Positions 1 through 7,822 of a stretch of DNA of 39,410 nt are shown one piece after another. Both the position numbers and the translations under genes were made by a program. The stretch's first letter is position 1, and every line of letters starts with the position of its first letter. The notes under the pieces were generated by a model. That model was not told the origin of the DNA. It did no database searches and saw only the letters and a program-made list of their open reading frames with translations. The DNA is from Thioalkalivibrio sp. (GTDB lineage Bacteria; Pseudomonadota; Gammaproteobacteria; Ectothiorhodospirales; Ectothiorhodospiraceae): NCBI GenBank assembly GCA_011389655.1, contig JAABTX010000022.1:1-39410 (forward strand), given 5' to 3'.

Positions 1-99
1 CACAAGCTCAACCGCGAAGGCCGCGGGTGCAATCACTACTGGTATGCCGGCGAGCGGGACGTCGAGCCCGGCGATCTATTGCCGTGGCCGCTGGGCTGA
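1..99 (+). CDS. C-terminal end of an unidentified protein (partial)
   Basis: An open frame enters the window at base 1 and ends in TGA at 97-99, giving 32 residues that end in LLPWPLG. The frame has no internal stop and its composition (Cys, His, Tyr, Trp and several charged residues) looks protein-like. Too little is present to assign a family. A terminator-like hairpin follows at about 185-213, consistent with a gene ending here. The gene is probably unrelated to the divergent regulator downstream. Confidence 0.45.
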   Translation, partial: HKLNREGRGCNHYWYAGERDVEPGDLLPWPLG

Positions 100-184
100 T
101 CAAGTTCGGGGAACAGTTCCTGATGAACGGTGAGGGCCGCGCCGCGATCTGAGGCAGGGGGCAGGGACGCCCGTTCCCCAGTCC

Positions 185-213
185 CTCCCCGGTTGAGCGG
201 GAAGGAGCTTTTT
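185..213 (+). terminator. Possible intrinsic terminator after the partial first gene
   Basis: CTCC at 185-188 and CCG can pair with CGG and GGAG (204-207) around a GGTTGAG-type loop, with a small bulge. Five T residues follow at 209-213. It lies about 85 bases after the stop of the partial gene and before the convergent regulator gene ends at 242. The imperfect stem keeps confidence low. Confidence 0.35.
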
Positions 214-241
214 CGATCCGGGGGCAAGCGCCGCCACTCGC

Positions 242-1132
242 TCAGGCGTTGTAGCGCACAACACCATGACCGGAGAGGTCATAGCCGCCAAGGGCGGCGG
301 CCTTCTGCTGGAAACGCTCGGTGCGCGCGAACCGGAACAAGGCCTGAAGGCTGTGCTGGAAGTAAGCGCGCCGGCGCATGGCCAGATCAAAGCGCTCCTC
401 GCACAGCGGGACAAAACCGAGTCCGTGACGCCGCGCCGCGGTCTCGATGCCCAGACCGCAGTGCGCGCTTCCGCCGCTGACCTCCAACGCCATGTCGTCG
501 TGCGTCAGCGCACGATGTTCAAGTACCTGGAGATCGGAGACGTTGAGGCCGGCGGGCCTCAGCAGGTGCCGCAGCAACACATCGGCACCGGCCCCCTCCG
601 ACCGCCGGATCACCCGGACGTCCGGGCGCGCCAACGCATGAATGCCGGCGATTCCCAACGGGTTGCCAGGCGCCACGATCAGACCCTGGCTGCGCCGCGC
701 CCACTCGATCGTCACCAGATCACGCAGCCCTCCGAGTCCGCAGTGAGCAGGGTCGTTCCAGCTCCCGTCCTCGTGCACTAGATGGAACCCGATCGCCTGG
801 GCTTCATCAGCAATCAGCCGATCGACACCATCGCCACTGCCATTCAGTAGCAACGCAAGACCTGACCCCGATTCCCGTACCGCCCACTCGAGGAGCGGGT
901 CGTGACTGCCTGCGAGTACCGCCGGAGTGTCAGCACCCAGCGGCTCATCACTCTCGAGGTGATTCCTCAGCCAGAGGTCGATTGCCTTGCGGGGGAACAA
1001 CAGCTTCCCGGTGATCCGCACACAGGGGATCACGCCATCGCGCACCAGATCGTAAATCTTCCGCTCGCCGAGCCGCAGATACTCCGCAACCTCGGCCGTC
1101 GTCATCATCTCCGGGCGCGACTGCATATTCAT
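242..1132 (-). CDS. Helix-turn-helix / PBP-like regulator, probable tungstate-molybdate gene regulator
   Basis: This 296-residue protein has an excisionase-type (MerR-like) helix-turn-helix at about residues 10-55 (TTAEVAEYLRLGERKIYDLV, then a GKLLFPRKAID wing). A periplasmic-binding-protein-like domain (PF12727 type) fills the rest. That two-part layout is known for cytoplasmic regulators of molybdate and tungstate genes, where the PBP-like part is thought to sense the oxyanion or a cofactor-related ligand. The gene is divergent from tupBCA with a 117-base gap, the classic arrangement for a local regulator. ATG at 1132 was chosen because GGAG lies about 11 bases upstream; a second ATG at 1126 is possible. 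A full-length paralogue sits at 19853-20761. Ligand and repressor or activator mode are inference. Confidence 0.8.
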   Translation of the reverse strand: MNMQSRPEMMTTAEVAEYLRLGERKIYDLVRDGVIPCVRITGKLLFPRKAIDLWLRNHLESDEPLGADTPAVLAGSHDPLLEWAVRESGSGLALLLNGSGDGVDRLIADEAQAIGFHLVHEDGSWNDPAHCGLGGLRDLVTIEWARRSQGLIVAPGNPLGIAGIHALARPDVRVIRRSEGAGADVLLRHLLRPAGLNVSDLQVLEHRALTHDDMALEVSGGSAHCGLGIETAARRHGLGFVPLCEERFDLAMRRRAYFQHSLQALFRFARTERFQQKAAALGGYDLSGHGVVRYNA

Positions 1133-1249
1133 GATCCAGGGTGCTCCGGGTTCGGTCTTGCAATGTCCTGCGCAAGGGACGCGTTAGAATGCAGGCTAAC
1201 ACACTGTCGGCAAGATCCTTTGAACAGCCCCGACCCTTTCAGCCTAGCA
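1133..1249. promoter_or_regulatory. Divergent control region between the HTH/PBP regulator and tupBCA
   Basis: This gap must hold both promoters. Reading toward tupB, a GG-N10-GC pair ends in TTGCA (GG at 1148-1149, GC at 1160-1161). That fits the -12 half of a sigma-54 site, but the -24 half (CGGGTT) is poor. A TAGAAT hexamer at 1185-1190 could be a sigma-70 -10 box, without a well-spaced -35. No clear operator palindrome was seen. Confidence 0.35.
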
Positions 1250-1921
1250 ATGTCCCTGATCGCCACCGGCGACCCGACGCTTTTTTCCATCGTGCAACTC
1301 TCACTGCAGGTCAGTCTGACCGCGGTGCTGCTGGCCAGCCTCTTTGCCCTGCCGCTCGGCGCGCTCATTGCCCTGTTTCGATTTCCGGGTCGCGGGGTCG
1401 TGATCACCCTGCTGAATGCGCTGATGGGCCTCCCTCCGGTGGTCGCGGGCCTGATCGTCTATCTCAGTCTTTCGCGCGCGGGCCCCCTCGGCCAATTCGG
1501 CCTGCTGTTCACTCCGACCGCGATGGTTATCGCACAGACGCTGCTGGTGCTGCCGATCGTCGCCGCCCTGACCCGCCAGGCCATCGAGAACCTGTGGGAG
1601 GAATACCAGGAACAGCTGCGTTCGCTCGGTTCCGGGCGGATTCGCGCGATCCCGACCCTGTTGTGGGACGCCCGAATCACCCTGACGACCGTGGTTCTCG
1701 CAGGGTTTGGTCGTGCCAGCGCCGAAGTGGGTGCCGTGCTGATCGTGGGCGGCAACATCGAGGGCGTGACGCGGGTGATGACCACCGCCATTGCATTGGA
1801 GACCAGCAAGGGCGACCTGCCGCTCGCACTCGCGTTGGGCCTGATCCTCCTGGCCCTAGTCGCAGTGATCAATGGCACCGCCTACCTGCTGGGCGAAATC
1901 ACCAGCAGAAACATGCAATGA
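1250..1921 (+). CDS. tupB: Tungstate ABC transporter permease
   Basis: This 223-residue integral membrane protein is the permease of a tungstate importer. Strongly hydrophobic segments alternate with short loops, and a typical ABC-importer cytoplasmic EAA-like loop lies in the middle (LRSLGSGRIRAIPTLLWDAR). The later region with SAEVGAVLIVGGNIEGVTR is characteristic of the TupB/ModB-like permeases. The start was placed at ATG 1250, which begins immediately before the first membrane segment; an in-frame TTG at 1220 is an alternative. The open frame runs further upstream without a start-like context. It is followed after 19 bases by the ATPase and then by the binding protein, so the three form one operon. 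Tungstate rather than molybdate is inferred from the TupA-type binding protein. Confidence 0.88.
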   Translation: MSLIATGDPTLFSIVQLSLQVSLTAVLLASLFALPLGALIALFRFPGRGVVITLLNALMGLPPVVAGLIVYLSLSRAGPLGQFGLLFTPTAMVIAQTLLVLPIVAALTRQAIENLWEEYQEQLRSLGSGRIRAIPTLLWDARITLTTVVLAGFGRASAEVGAVLIVGGNIEGVTRVMTTAIALETSKGDLPLALALGLILLALVAVINGTAYLLGEITSRNMQ

Positions 1922-1940
1922 CTCTCGGGAGCGCAGCGCC

Positions 1941-2726
1941 ATGCCCATGACCAACATGACCCTCGATCCGGCCAATGCGGCGCTGGTGGAGTTGGAAGAA
2001 ATCTCCTTCGTCCGTGCCGGTAACGCATACCTGGATCGAGCAAGCCTCTCACTGCACCCCGACGGCCGGACGATCATCATCGGCCCCAACGGGTCGGGAA
2101 AGAGCCTGCTGATGCGGATTGCCCATGGTCTGCTGGAGCCGACCCAGGGACGCGTGACCACCGGTCGGCGCAATGGCTGTCCGCTTCGGCAGGCAATGGT
2201 GTTTCAACGACCCGTACTGCTCCGGCGTTCGGCACAGGCCAACGTGATCCACGCACTGACGATGGCCGGCACCCCCCGGCACCAACGGCGCAAGCACGCA
2301 GAGCAGGCGCTGGCATCCTTCGGGCTTTCTCAGGTGGCGGATCGACCGGCCCGGATCCTCTCGGGCGGCGAACAGCAGCGGCTGGCGCTGGCCCGTGCCT
2401 GGGCCCTCCGACCCGAGATTCTATTTCTCGACGAACCCAGTTCGGCACTGGACCCAACCGCCACCAAGGCAGTGGAAGAGGGAATCAACACCTTTCATGC
2501 AGAGGGCACCAAGATCGTGTTGATCACCCACGACCTGGGGCAGGCCCGGCGCCTGGCCGACGATGTCGTGTTCATGTACTGCGGACGCATCCTCGAGCGC
2601 ACTCCAGCATCGCGGTTCTTCTCTTCGCCGGTGACCGCCGCCGCTGCCGGATTCCTGCGTGGGGAGCTTATCCTCGATACCGACCCGCCGGTTACGAGGC
2701 CCGACAGAGGAGGCCCCTCCTTTTGA
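1941..2726 (+). CDS. tupC: Tungstate ABC transporter ATP-binding protein
   Basis: This 261-residue ABC ATPase powers the importer. It shows Walker A GPNGSGKS (about residues 48-55), a Q-loop (VFQRPVLL), the ABC signature LSGGEQQR (about 140-147), Walker B ILFLDEP (about 160-166) and the H-loop ITHD. The length is normal for TupC, with no C-terminal TOBE domain of the ModC type, which fits a tungstate rather than a classical molybdate ATPase. ATG 1941 is preferred because GGGAG lies about 10 bases upstream; ATG 1947 is possible. The stop overlaps the start of tupA by four bases, so translation of the two is probably coupled. Confidence 0.9.
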   Translation: MPMTNMTLDPANAALVELEEISFVRAGNAYLDRASLSLHPDGRTIIIGPNGSGKSLLMRIAHGLLEPTQGRVTTGRRNGCPLRQAMVFQRPVLLRRSAQANVIHALTMAGTPRHQRRKHAEQALASFGLSQVADRPARILSGGEQQRLALARAWALRPEILFLDEPSSALDPTATKAVEEGINTFHAEGTKIVLITHDLGQARRLADDVVFMYCGRILERTPASRFFSSPVTAAAAGFLRGELILDTDPPVTRPDRGGPSF

Positions 2727-3547
2727 GCCTCACTCGATTACTCACTGGCGCCCTGCCCCTGTTGTTCGCCGCGGCAATGGTACCCACTGCACAGGTGGCC
2801 GCGGATGCACCCTTCATCACGCTTGCCTCCACCACCTCCACGGAGCAGTCGGGGTTGTTCCGTCATTTGATCCCCCACTTCACGGAACGCACGGGTATCG
2901 AGGTCCGGGTCGTCGCGGTCGGCACGGGGCAGGCCTTCACGATCGGCCGACGGGGTGACGCGGATGTGCTGCTCGTGCATCACCGGGAGGGGGAAGAGGC
3001 TTTGGTCGCAAATGGATTCGGGACGGAGCGACGCGACGTTATGCATAACGATTTCATACTGATCGGGCCGCGGTCAGACCCCGCTGATGTCTCTACCGCG
3101 GCGACCATTGCGGAGGCCCTGACACGGATCTTCGAGGCGCAGGCCCCATTCGCGTCGCGTGGCGACGACAGCGGCACCCACCGCAAGGAACTCGAGTTAT
3201 GGAAAGAAACCGGGCTGAGTCCCGGTGGTCGCTGGTATCGGGAACTGGGTAGCGGCATGGGCTCCACGCTCAATACGGCCGCCGCGATGGGCGCCTACGT
3301 ACTGGCCGACCGTGGAACCTGGTTGAGCTTCCGGAATCGTCAGGACCTGGAGGCGCTATTCGAGGGCGACCCGCTGCTGTTCAATCCCTACGGAAGCATT
3401 CCGCTCAATCCCGATCGCTTCCCCTGGGTCAAGGCGGATCTCGCCTGGCAATGGCACGAGTGGATTACCTCCACCGAGGGTCAGGAGCTGATCGGCAACC
3501 ATGCCATCGAGGGTTCGACACTGTTCTTCCCATCCATGGAATGGTAG
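2723..3547 (+). CDS. tupA: Tungstate ABC transporter substrate-binding protein
   Basis: This 274-residue periplasmic protein captures the oxyanion for the importer. The N-terminus is a signal peptide (hydrophobic stretch to about residue 27, then ADAPF). The mature protein opens with the TupA-type motif LASTTSTEQSGL, followed by VGTGQAFTIGRRGDADVLLVH and MHNDFILIGP. These are typical of tungstate-specific binding proteins (TupA/WtpA-like group) and distinct from ModA. The start is a TTG at 2723 that overlaps the tupC stop, with an excellent GGAGG site at about 2708-2712; no nearby ATG would include the signal peptide. The gene order permease-ATPase-binding protein is reversed from the common tupABC order. 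Confidence 0.9.
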   Translation: MSLTRLLTGALPLLFAAAMVPTAQVAADAPFITLASTTSTEQSGLFRHLIPHFTERTGIEVRVVAVGTGQAFTIGRRGDADVLLVHHREGEEALVANGFGTERRDVMHNDFILIGPRSDPADVSTAATIAEALTRIFEAQAPFASRGDDSGTHRKELELWKETGLSPGGRWYRELGSGMGSTLNTAAAMGAYVLADRGTWLSFRNRQDLEALFEGDPLLFNPYGSIPLNPDRFPWVKADLAWQWHEWITSTEGQELIGNHAIEGSTLFFPSMEW

Positions 3548-3664
3548 TGGGCTAAGCGGGGAGTGCGGTATCCGGGATACGGCACGGTATTTGCGGAATC
3601 TTTTGCAGAGTTTCGGAATAGACACCCCGAGGGGTACCCTGCAGTGGTTTCTGGAAGGACGCGA
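3548..3664 (+). other. tupA-moaA gap with two short inverted repeats
   Basis: GTATC and GATAC form a small hairpin at 3564-3584, extended by TGC/GCA across a mismatch. A tight ACCCC/GGGGT repeat lies at 3624-3635. Neither is followed by a T-run, so neither is a clear terminator. They may be operators or mRNA structures. A ribosome site (GGAAGGA, about 3653-3659) precedes moaA. Confidence 0.25.
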
Positions 3665-4678
3665 ATGGCAACAGACGTTCATGAATTGCCGAACCGGCTG
3701 ATCGACCGGTTCGGAAGGCAGGTCACTTACGTGCGCATGTCCGTAACGGACCGCTGTGATTTCCGCTGCGTGTACTGCATGAGCGAACGCATGACCTTCA
3801 TCCCGCGTGCGCAGCTGCTCACCCTGGAAGAAATGGCCACGCTGGGACAGGCCTTCACCGAGCTGGGGGTTCGGAAAGTCCGGATTACCGGCGGCGAACC
3901 GCTTGTCCGCAAAAACGTGATCTCCCTCTTTCGGCAACTGGGCCAGTTGCCGGAACTCGAGGAACTCACCTTGACCACCAACGGTTCTCAGCTCGAGCGC
4001 CTGGCGCGGCCGCTCCGCGAAGCAGGGGTCAAGCGCATCAACATCAGTCTGGATTCGCTGGATCCGCGGCGCTTCCGGCGGATTACACGGATCGGCGACC
4101 TGAGCAAGGTGCTGCGGGGCATCGATGCGGCGCTTGCCGTGGGCTTCGAACGCCTCAAGCTGAACACCGTGGCGATCCGTGACCGGGGTGACGACGAGAT
4201 TCTGGGCCTGCTGGACTTCGTCCTCGCTCGCGGCATGGACATCACCTTCATCGAACAGATGCCGGCGGGTATCGATGCCGATGCACCCTCGTCGCAACCC
4301 TTCGTATCCAGCGAAGAGATTATCGAACTGCTCCGTACCCGTCACGAGGTCATCGCGACCGACGAGACGACCGGCGGGCCGGCCCGCTACTACCGCATTC
4401 CCGCCCAGGCCACCCGTGTCGGCTTCATCTCCCCGCGCAGCCACAGCTTCTGTGAGAGCTGCAACCGCGTGCGGGTAACCACCGAGGGCCAGTTGCTGCT
4501 CTGTCTCGGGCAGGACCACGCGGTCGATCTGAAAAAGGTACTGCGCGCGCATCCCGGCGGCCTGAGCCGCCTGAAACAGGCGATTGCCGGAGCGATGGAA
4601 CTCAAGCCGGAAGGGCATGATTTCAACCGGGCGCGCCATCCCGTGGCGTTTCGCAACATGAGTTCGACCGGCGGCTGA
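3665..4678 (+). CDS. moaA: GTP 3',8-cyclase MoaA (radical SAM, molybdopterin step 1)
   Basis: MoaA is the radical SAM enzyme that, with MoaC, turns GTP into cyclic pyranopterin monophosphate, the first step of molybdenum/tungsten cofactor synthesis. The 337-residue protein has the N-terminal cluster motif CDFRCVYC (Cys31, 35, 38), the SAM-binding ITGGEPLVR, and the C-terminal GTP-binding cluster CESCNRVR followed by a third Cys in LLLCLG. It ends in Gly-Gly, which is needed for activity in this family. ATG 3665 is chosen over an open frame reaching back to 3563 because GGAAGGA sits just upstream and the family's conserved start (LIDRFGRQ) follows. No moaC, moaD or moaE is in the window, so those are elsewhere. 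Confidence 0.95.
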   Translation: MATDVHELPNRLIDRFGRQVTYVRMSVTDRCDFRCVYCMSERMTFIPRAQLLTLEEMATLGQAFTELGVRKVRITGGEPLVRKNVISLFRQLGQLPELEELTLTTNGSQLERLARPLREAGVKRINISLDSLDPRRFRRITRIGDLSKVLRGIDAALAVGFERLKLNTVAIRDRGDDEILGLLDFVLARGMDITFIEQMPAGIDADAPSSQPFVSSEEIIELLRTRHEVIATDETTGGPARYYRIPAQATRVGFISPRSHSFCESCNRVRVTTEGQLLLCLGQDHAVDLKKVLRAHPGGLSRLKQAIAGAMELKPEGHDFNRARHPVAFRNMSSTGG

Positions 4679-4702
4679 GCGAATCGATGCCGAAGAGATC
4701 CC

Positions 4703-5197
4703 ATGGCTGAATCCAAACTCCTGCGTGTACTCCAGCTCGACGCCCCCGATGCCCGGATCTTCGAGCCGGTCGCGATTCCCGGCGAGTGGGCGGTCCCGGG
4801 CAGCTTCCATTTCCGGGATGCCGACCTTGAACACCTTTCCGGTGCCGAACGCCAGGCCTTCACCAACGGTTTTCTCGGGATCGGACGCTTTGGCTGGACG
4901 ACCCTCGTTAGCGTCGCAGAGATCGACCCTGCGGAACGCGAGCGAGTGACACGGATGCTCGCCGGCCACCTCGTGGACCGCTTCGGTGCACCGGACACGG
5001 AAACCGCCATGCCTGCGGCACGCGAGGAAATCGCGTTTGCACAGAGCCTGTGCAGCCACCCGGTCGGCAGCGTGATCGCGGTGACCCGCAGCTTCGACGG
5101 CGAGGAATTCAGCGAGGACTACAGGCGCTGGAATCCACCCAATGAGGTCGACCACACACGACTGCGGATCCTCGGGATCGACGACACGCAGGCCTGA
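4703..5197 (+). CDS. DUF6505 family protein, uncharacterised Mo/W-island gene
   Basis: This 164-residue soluble protein has no signal peptide or membrane segment. I recognise it as DUF6505 from the sequence pattern LLRVLQLDAPDARIFEP, GEWAVPGSF, FLGIGRFGWTTLV and EEIAFAQSLC. The family has no known function to my knowledge. It starts 24 bases after moaA on the same strand and is probably co-transcribed with it. A second gene of unknown function, DUF6494 at 9166-9372, lies in the same island, and I recall the two families occurring together near cofactor and oxidoreductase genes in proteobacteria. A role in cofactor synthesis or in an oxidoreductase partner is inference from position alone. One conserved-looking Cys (SLCSHP) is the only candidate reactive residue. 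Confidence 0.72.
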   Translation: MAESKLLRVLQLDAPDARIFEPVAIPGEWAVPGSFHFRDADLEHLSGAERQAFTNGFLGIGRFGWTTLVSVAEIDPAERERVTRMLAGHLVDRFGAPDTETAMPAAREEIAFAQSLCSHPVGSVIAVTRSFDGEEFSEDYRRWNPPNEVDHTRLRILGIDDTQA

Positions 5198-5232
5198 CCT
5201 TCGGGCCGCCGTTCTACTGCCGCAGCGTTTCC

Positions 5233-6654
5233 CTAAGGCTCAGAAGATCCCCACTGCTGGAGCTTCCGGTCCAGCGTCTTGCGCGAAACCTCCAGTATAC
5301 GGGCCGCCTTGGACTTGTTGCCGCCACAGCCCTGCAGCACAGCAAGGATGTGCTGCTTCTCTATCTCCGCGAGGGTCAACGGGGCACCGGGAACCACCCC
5401 CGGGGCCGCCGTGTGATCGCCTTCCGAGCGGGTCTGCACCGCGACGTCACGGAGGCAATCCTCGGGCGGCTGCCCCAGCAGCACCGAACGCTCGATCACA
5501 TTGCGGAACTCACGCACGTTGCCCGGCCAATGGTGTGCGCTCAGGGCACGGATATCACCTTCGGTGACCGGCACAGGGGGCATTGAGAGGTCATCCGCGA
5601 ACATGCTGACAAAGTATTCCGCGAGCATAGGGATATCCTCGCTACGCTCCCTCAGCGCCGGCATCCGGATGCTCAGGACATTGATCCGATAGTAGAGGTC
5701 CTCGCGGAAATCACCCGTCCGAACGGCGTCCGCGAGATCCCGATTGGTGGCTGCAATCACCCGCAAGTCTACCGGAATCTCCCGGTTACCGCCCACCGGG
5801 CGAATCTTCTGGTCGTCGAGGACCCGCAACAGCCTGCTCTGCATGCCCAGCGGCATGTCGGCGATCTCGTCCAGGAACAGGGTCCCCCCGTCGGCATAGG
5901 TGAACAGGCCGTCGCGTGCCTGATGGGCCCCGGTAAAGGCACCCTTGGCGTGACCGAAAAGCTCGCTTTCCAGCAGTTCGGGAGAAATGGCACCGCAGTT
6001 GATCGGGACGAAACTTCCTGCGCGTCCGCTGAAGGCGTGCAGCGAACGGGCGGCGACCTCCTTACCGGTACCGGATTCTCCGAGAACCAGCACCGTGGCG
6101 GGTGTCGGAGCGACGCGCTTGATCGCCGTGCAGATCGACTTGAGCATCTCGCAGTGCGCGACGACCAGTTCCTGGGGCCGCTCCTTCAGCACTGGCCGGG
6201 CGGGCTCGTTCGCGGCCTTGACGGCCAGGCACCGCGAGAAGCAGCGATCCACCGCCGCCTCCATCTGCTTGAGATTCAACGGCCGTAGCAGCAGGTCAGC
6301 GACACCCGCGCGCACGGCAGCGATCGCGGTTTCCACGTCGCCCTGGTCCGCGAGCAGGATCACCTGCGCCTCGACGCCCTGCTCCCGCAGGGATTCGACC
6401 CAGGTCAGTCCCGAGCCGTCCGGAAGCTCCGCTGCACTGATCAGAAGGTCGAACGCGCAGCGCTGCCGCACCTTTTCCGCCTCGGAGATACTTTGCGCAA
6501 TCTCTACCAGAGCGAAGCGACGGCTCAATGAGCGCTCGATACGTCGGGCAAGCGCAGCCTCTGCATTCACTACCAGAATGGACCCCAGTGCGGGCGACGA
6601 CCCACTGAAGGGCCCGGGCGGTTTGATTCGTCGGTGCTTCAGACTCGCGTTCAT
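5233..6654 (-). CDS. Sigma-54-dependent activator with degenerate receiver domain
   Basis: This 473-residue NtrC-type enhancer-binding protein has an N-terminal receiver-like domain (about 24-140), an AAA+ domain (about 165-390) and a Fis-type helix-turn-helix at the end (NKSKAARILEVSRKTLDRKL). The AAA+ part is intact: Walker A GESGTGKE (192-199), the sigma-54 contact loop GAFTGA (238-243), Walker B GGTLFLDE and the R-finger region. The receiver lacks its phosphorylation residues: the acidic pair is N30/A31, the acceptor Asp is A74, the switch Thr/Ser is A102 and the Lys is R124. No histidine kinase is adjacent. It is therefore probably controlled by ligand, partner or expression level rather than phosphorylation. 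ATG 6654 was chosen because upstream open sequence looks non-coding. Its likely targets are the sigma-54 sites in the formate dehydrogenase cluster. Confidence 0.9.
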   Translation of the reverse strand: MNASLKHRRIKPPGPFSGSSPALGSILVVNAEAALARRIERSLSRRFALVEIAQSISEAEKVRQRCAFDLLISAAELPDGSGLTWVESLREQGVEAQVILLADQGDVETAIAAVRAGVADLLLRPLNLKQMEAAVDRCFSRCLAVKAANEPARPVLKERPQELVVAHCEMLKSICTAIKRVAPTPATVLVLGESGTGKEVAARSLHAFSGRAGSFVPINCGAISPELLESELFGHAKGAFTGAHQARDGLFTYADGGTLFLDEIADMPLGMQSRLLRVLDDQKIRPVGGNREIPVDLRVIAATNRDLADAVRTGDFREDLYYRINVLSIRMPALRERSEDIPMLAEYFVSMFADDLSMPPVPVTEGDIRALSAHHWPGNVREFRNVIERSVLLGQPPEDCLRDVAVQTRSEGDHTAAPGVVPGAPLTLAEIEKQHILAVLQGCGGNKSKAARILEVSRKTLDRKLQQWGSSEP

Positions 6655-7115
6655 CGTGCCGACCCCTGCATGAGTCTCCCGACCGGGGCGCCTTGAAGGC
6701 GGCAGCCACCCGGCCTCTTGGAGGGGATCGAGTGTATCAATCTGGCCTGACCCTGACGATGAGATTGCATCAGAATGTCCCATGTGAACGGAACGAACGG
6801 CCGGGTTTCGAAGGTCGGCGCCCCGGAGAGGCGGGAACCCGGCACCGGTGCCCAAGGCTTGCCCGGTTGATCGAGTGGCTTCGCGTGTTGGGTCCGATCA
6901 ATCACTTGCACACGCATGCGCCGCCGGGGTGCACTGGAGCCGGTTCAGACCCCGGACGCTGCCGGGACGGCCCCGCCTACTGCGGAAAATGCCGCGGTCC
7001 CCAGCGTGCCGGAAACGGGAGTCGCATCGGATTTCGCGTTAAGCTATGCGTGAATTTCTCGCCGCGCACGACCCTGGTTCGGGGCGTAGTCGGCCGAAAA
7101 CTACGGGAGTCAGCG
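6655..7115. other. Gap between the sigma-54 activator and the mobA pseudogene
   Basis: I see no convincing gene in these 461 bases; the open frames lack family resemblance. It must contain the activator's promoter. A weak GG-N10-GC match on the minus strand lies at 6766-6781 (GGGACA and ATGCA halves), which might allow sigma-54 autoregulation. A ribosome site (ACGGGAG, about 7103-7109) precedes the broken mobA, showing that the start region of that gene is still recognisable. Confidence 0.4.
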
Positions 7116-7750
7116 ATGACCGTACAGCGGAGCAGCCAGACCCGGGGACCGGTGGCCGGACTGATCCTTGCCCGGGGGGCGTGCCCGACGGATGGGTGGA
7201 CAGGACAAGGGACTGGTACCGCTGGCCCGAAGACCCATGATCGAACACGCCCTGCACCGGATACGACCACAGGTGGACGAAGTGGTGATCAGCGCCAACC
7301 GGAATCAGGACGTGTACGCCCGGTAAGGACATCGTGTGATCGAAGACGTGCTCGATGGCTACTCGGGACCACTGGCCGGGATGCTCTCGGCCCTGCTGGT
7401 GGTGAAGCAACCCTGACTCGCCGTCGTGCCCTGCGATAGCCCCGTTGCCGGGCGACCTGGTCGAACGACTGCTCTCGACGGTGCTCGCGAAGTCGGCGAA
7501 AATCGCAGTGGCGCATGACGGCGAGCGCCTGCAACCGGTGATTGCCCTGCTCCACCGTTCACTGCTGAAGCCGCTTCGGGCCTTTGTGCAAGGCGGTGGT
7601 CGCAAGATCGACACCTGGTATCTGCAGCACCGCATGGTCACGACGGATCTCTCCGATCATCCGGAGGCCTTCGTTAATATCAATACGCCCGAGGACCATG
7701 CGGCGCTCGAGCGGCAGGTCCTCGCGCAACCGCCTTTCCGAACCCTGTGA
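7116..7750 (+). pseudogene. mobA: Broken molybdenum cofactor guanylyltransferase (mobA)
   Basis: Read across three frames, this stretch gives a whole MobA-like protein of about 210 residues. It starts at ATG 7116 (VAGLILA), continues in the next frame with [14 protein letters not shown] and [10 protein letters not shown], then [20 protein letters not shown] and VVPCDSP. The third frame gives GDLVERLL to the natural C-terminus. MobA joins GMP to molybdopterin, making the (bis-)guanine dinucleotide cofactor used by formate dehydrogenase and related enzymes. Four lesions are visible: an extra base in the C/G run at 7171-7180, a TAA at 7324-7326 where Tyr is expected, a TGA at 7414-7416 where Trp is plausible, and an extra base at 7441-7444. 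No full-length product can be made. It sits between regulator and moeA, in its usual neighbourhood. Confidence 0.88.
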
Positions 7751-7822
7751 CGGTTTTGGGAACCCGTCAGGATTACCATTCCTTCCAAGGCCCGGCAGCC
7801 CGACATCGATCCGGTTAGCCAT

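Noticed and set aside
3548-3664. A molybdenum-cofactor riboswitch before moaA
   Set aside because: The gap is only 117 bases, and I could not find the conserved arrangement of stems and loops of the Moco RNA motif; only two short hairpins are visible.
5233-6654. A normal two-component response regulator
   Set aside because: All phosphorylation-pocket residues of the receiver are replaced and there is no partner kinase nearby.
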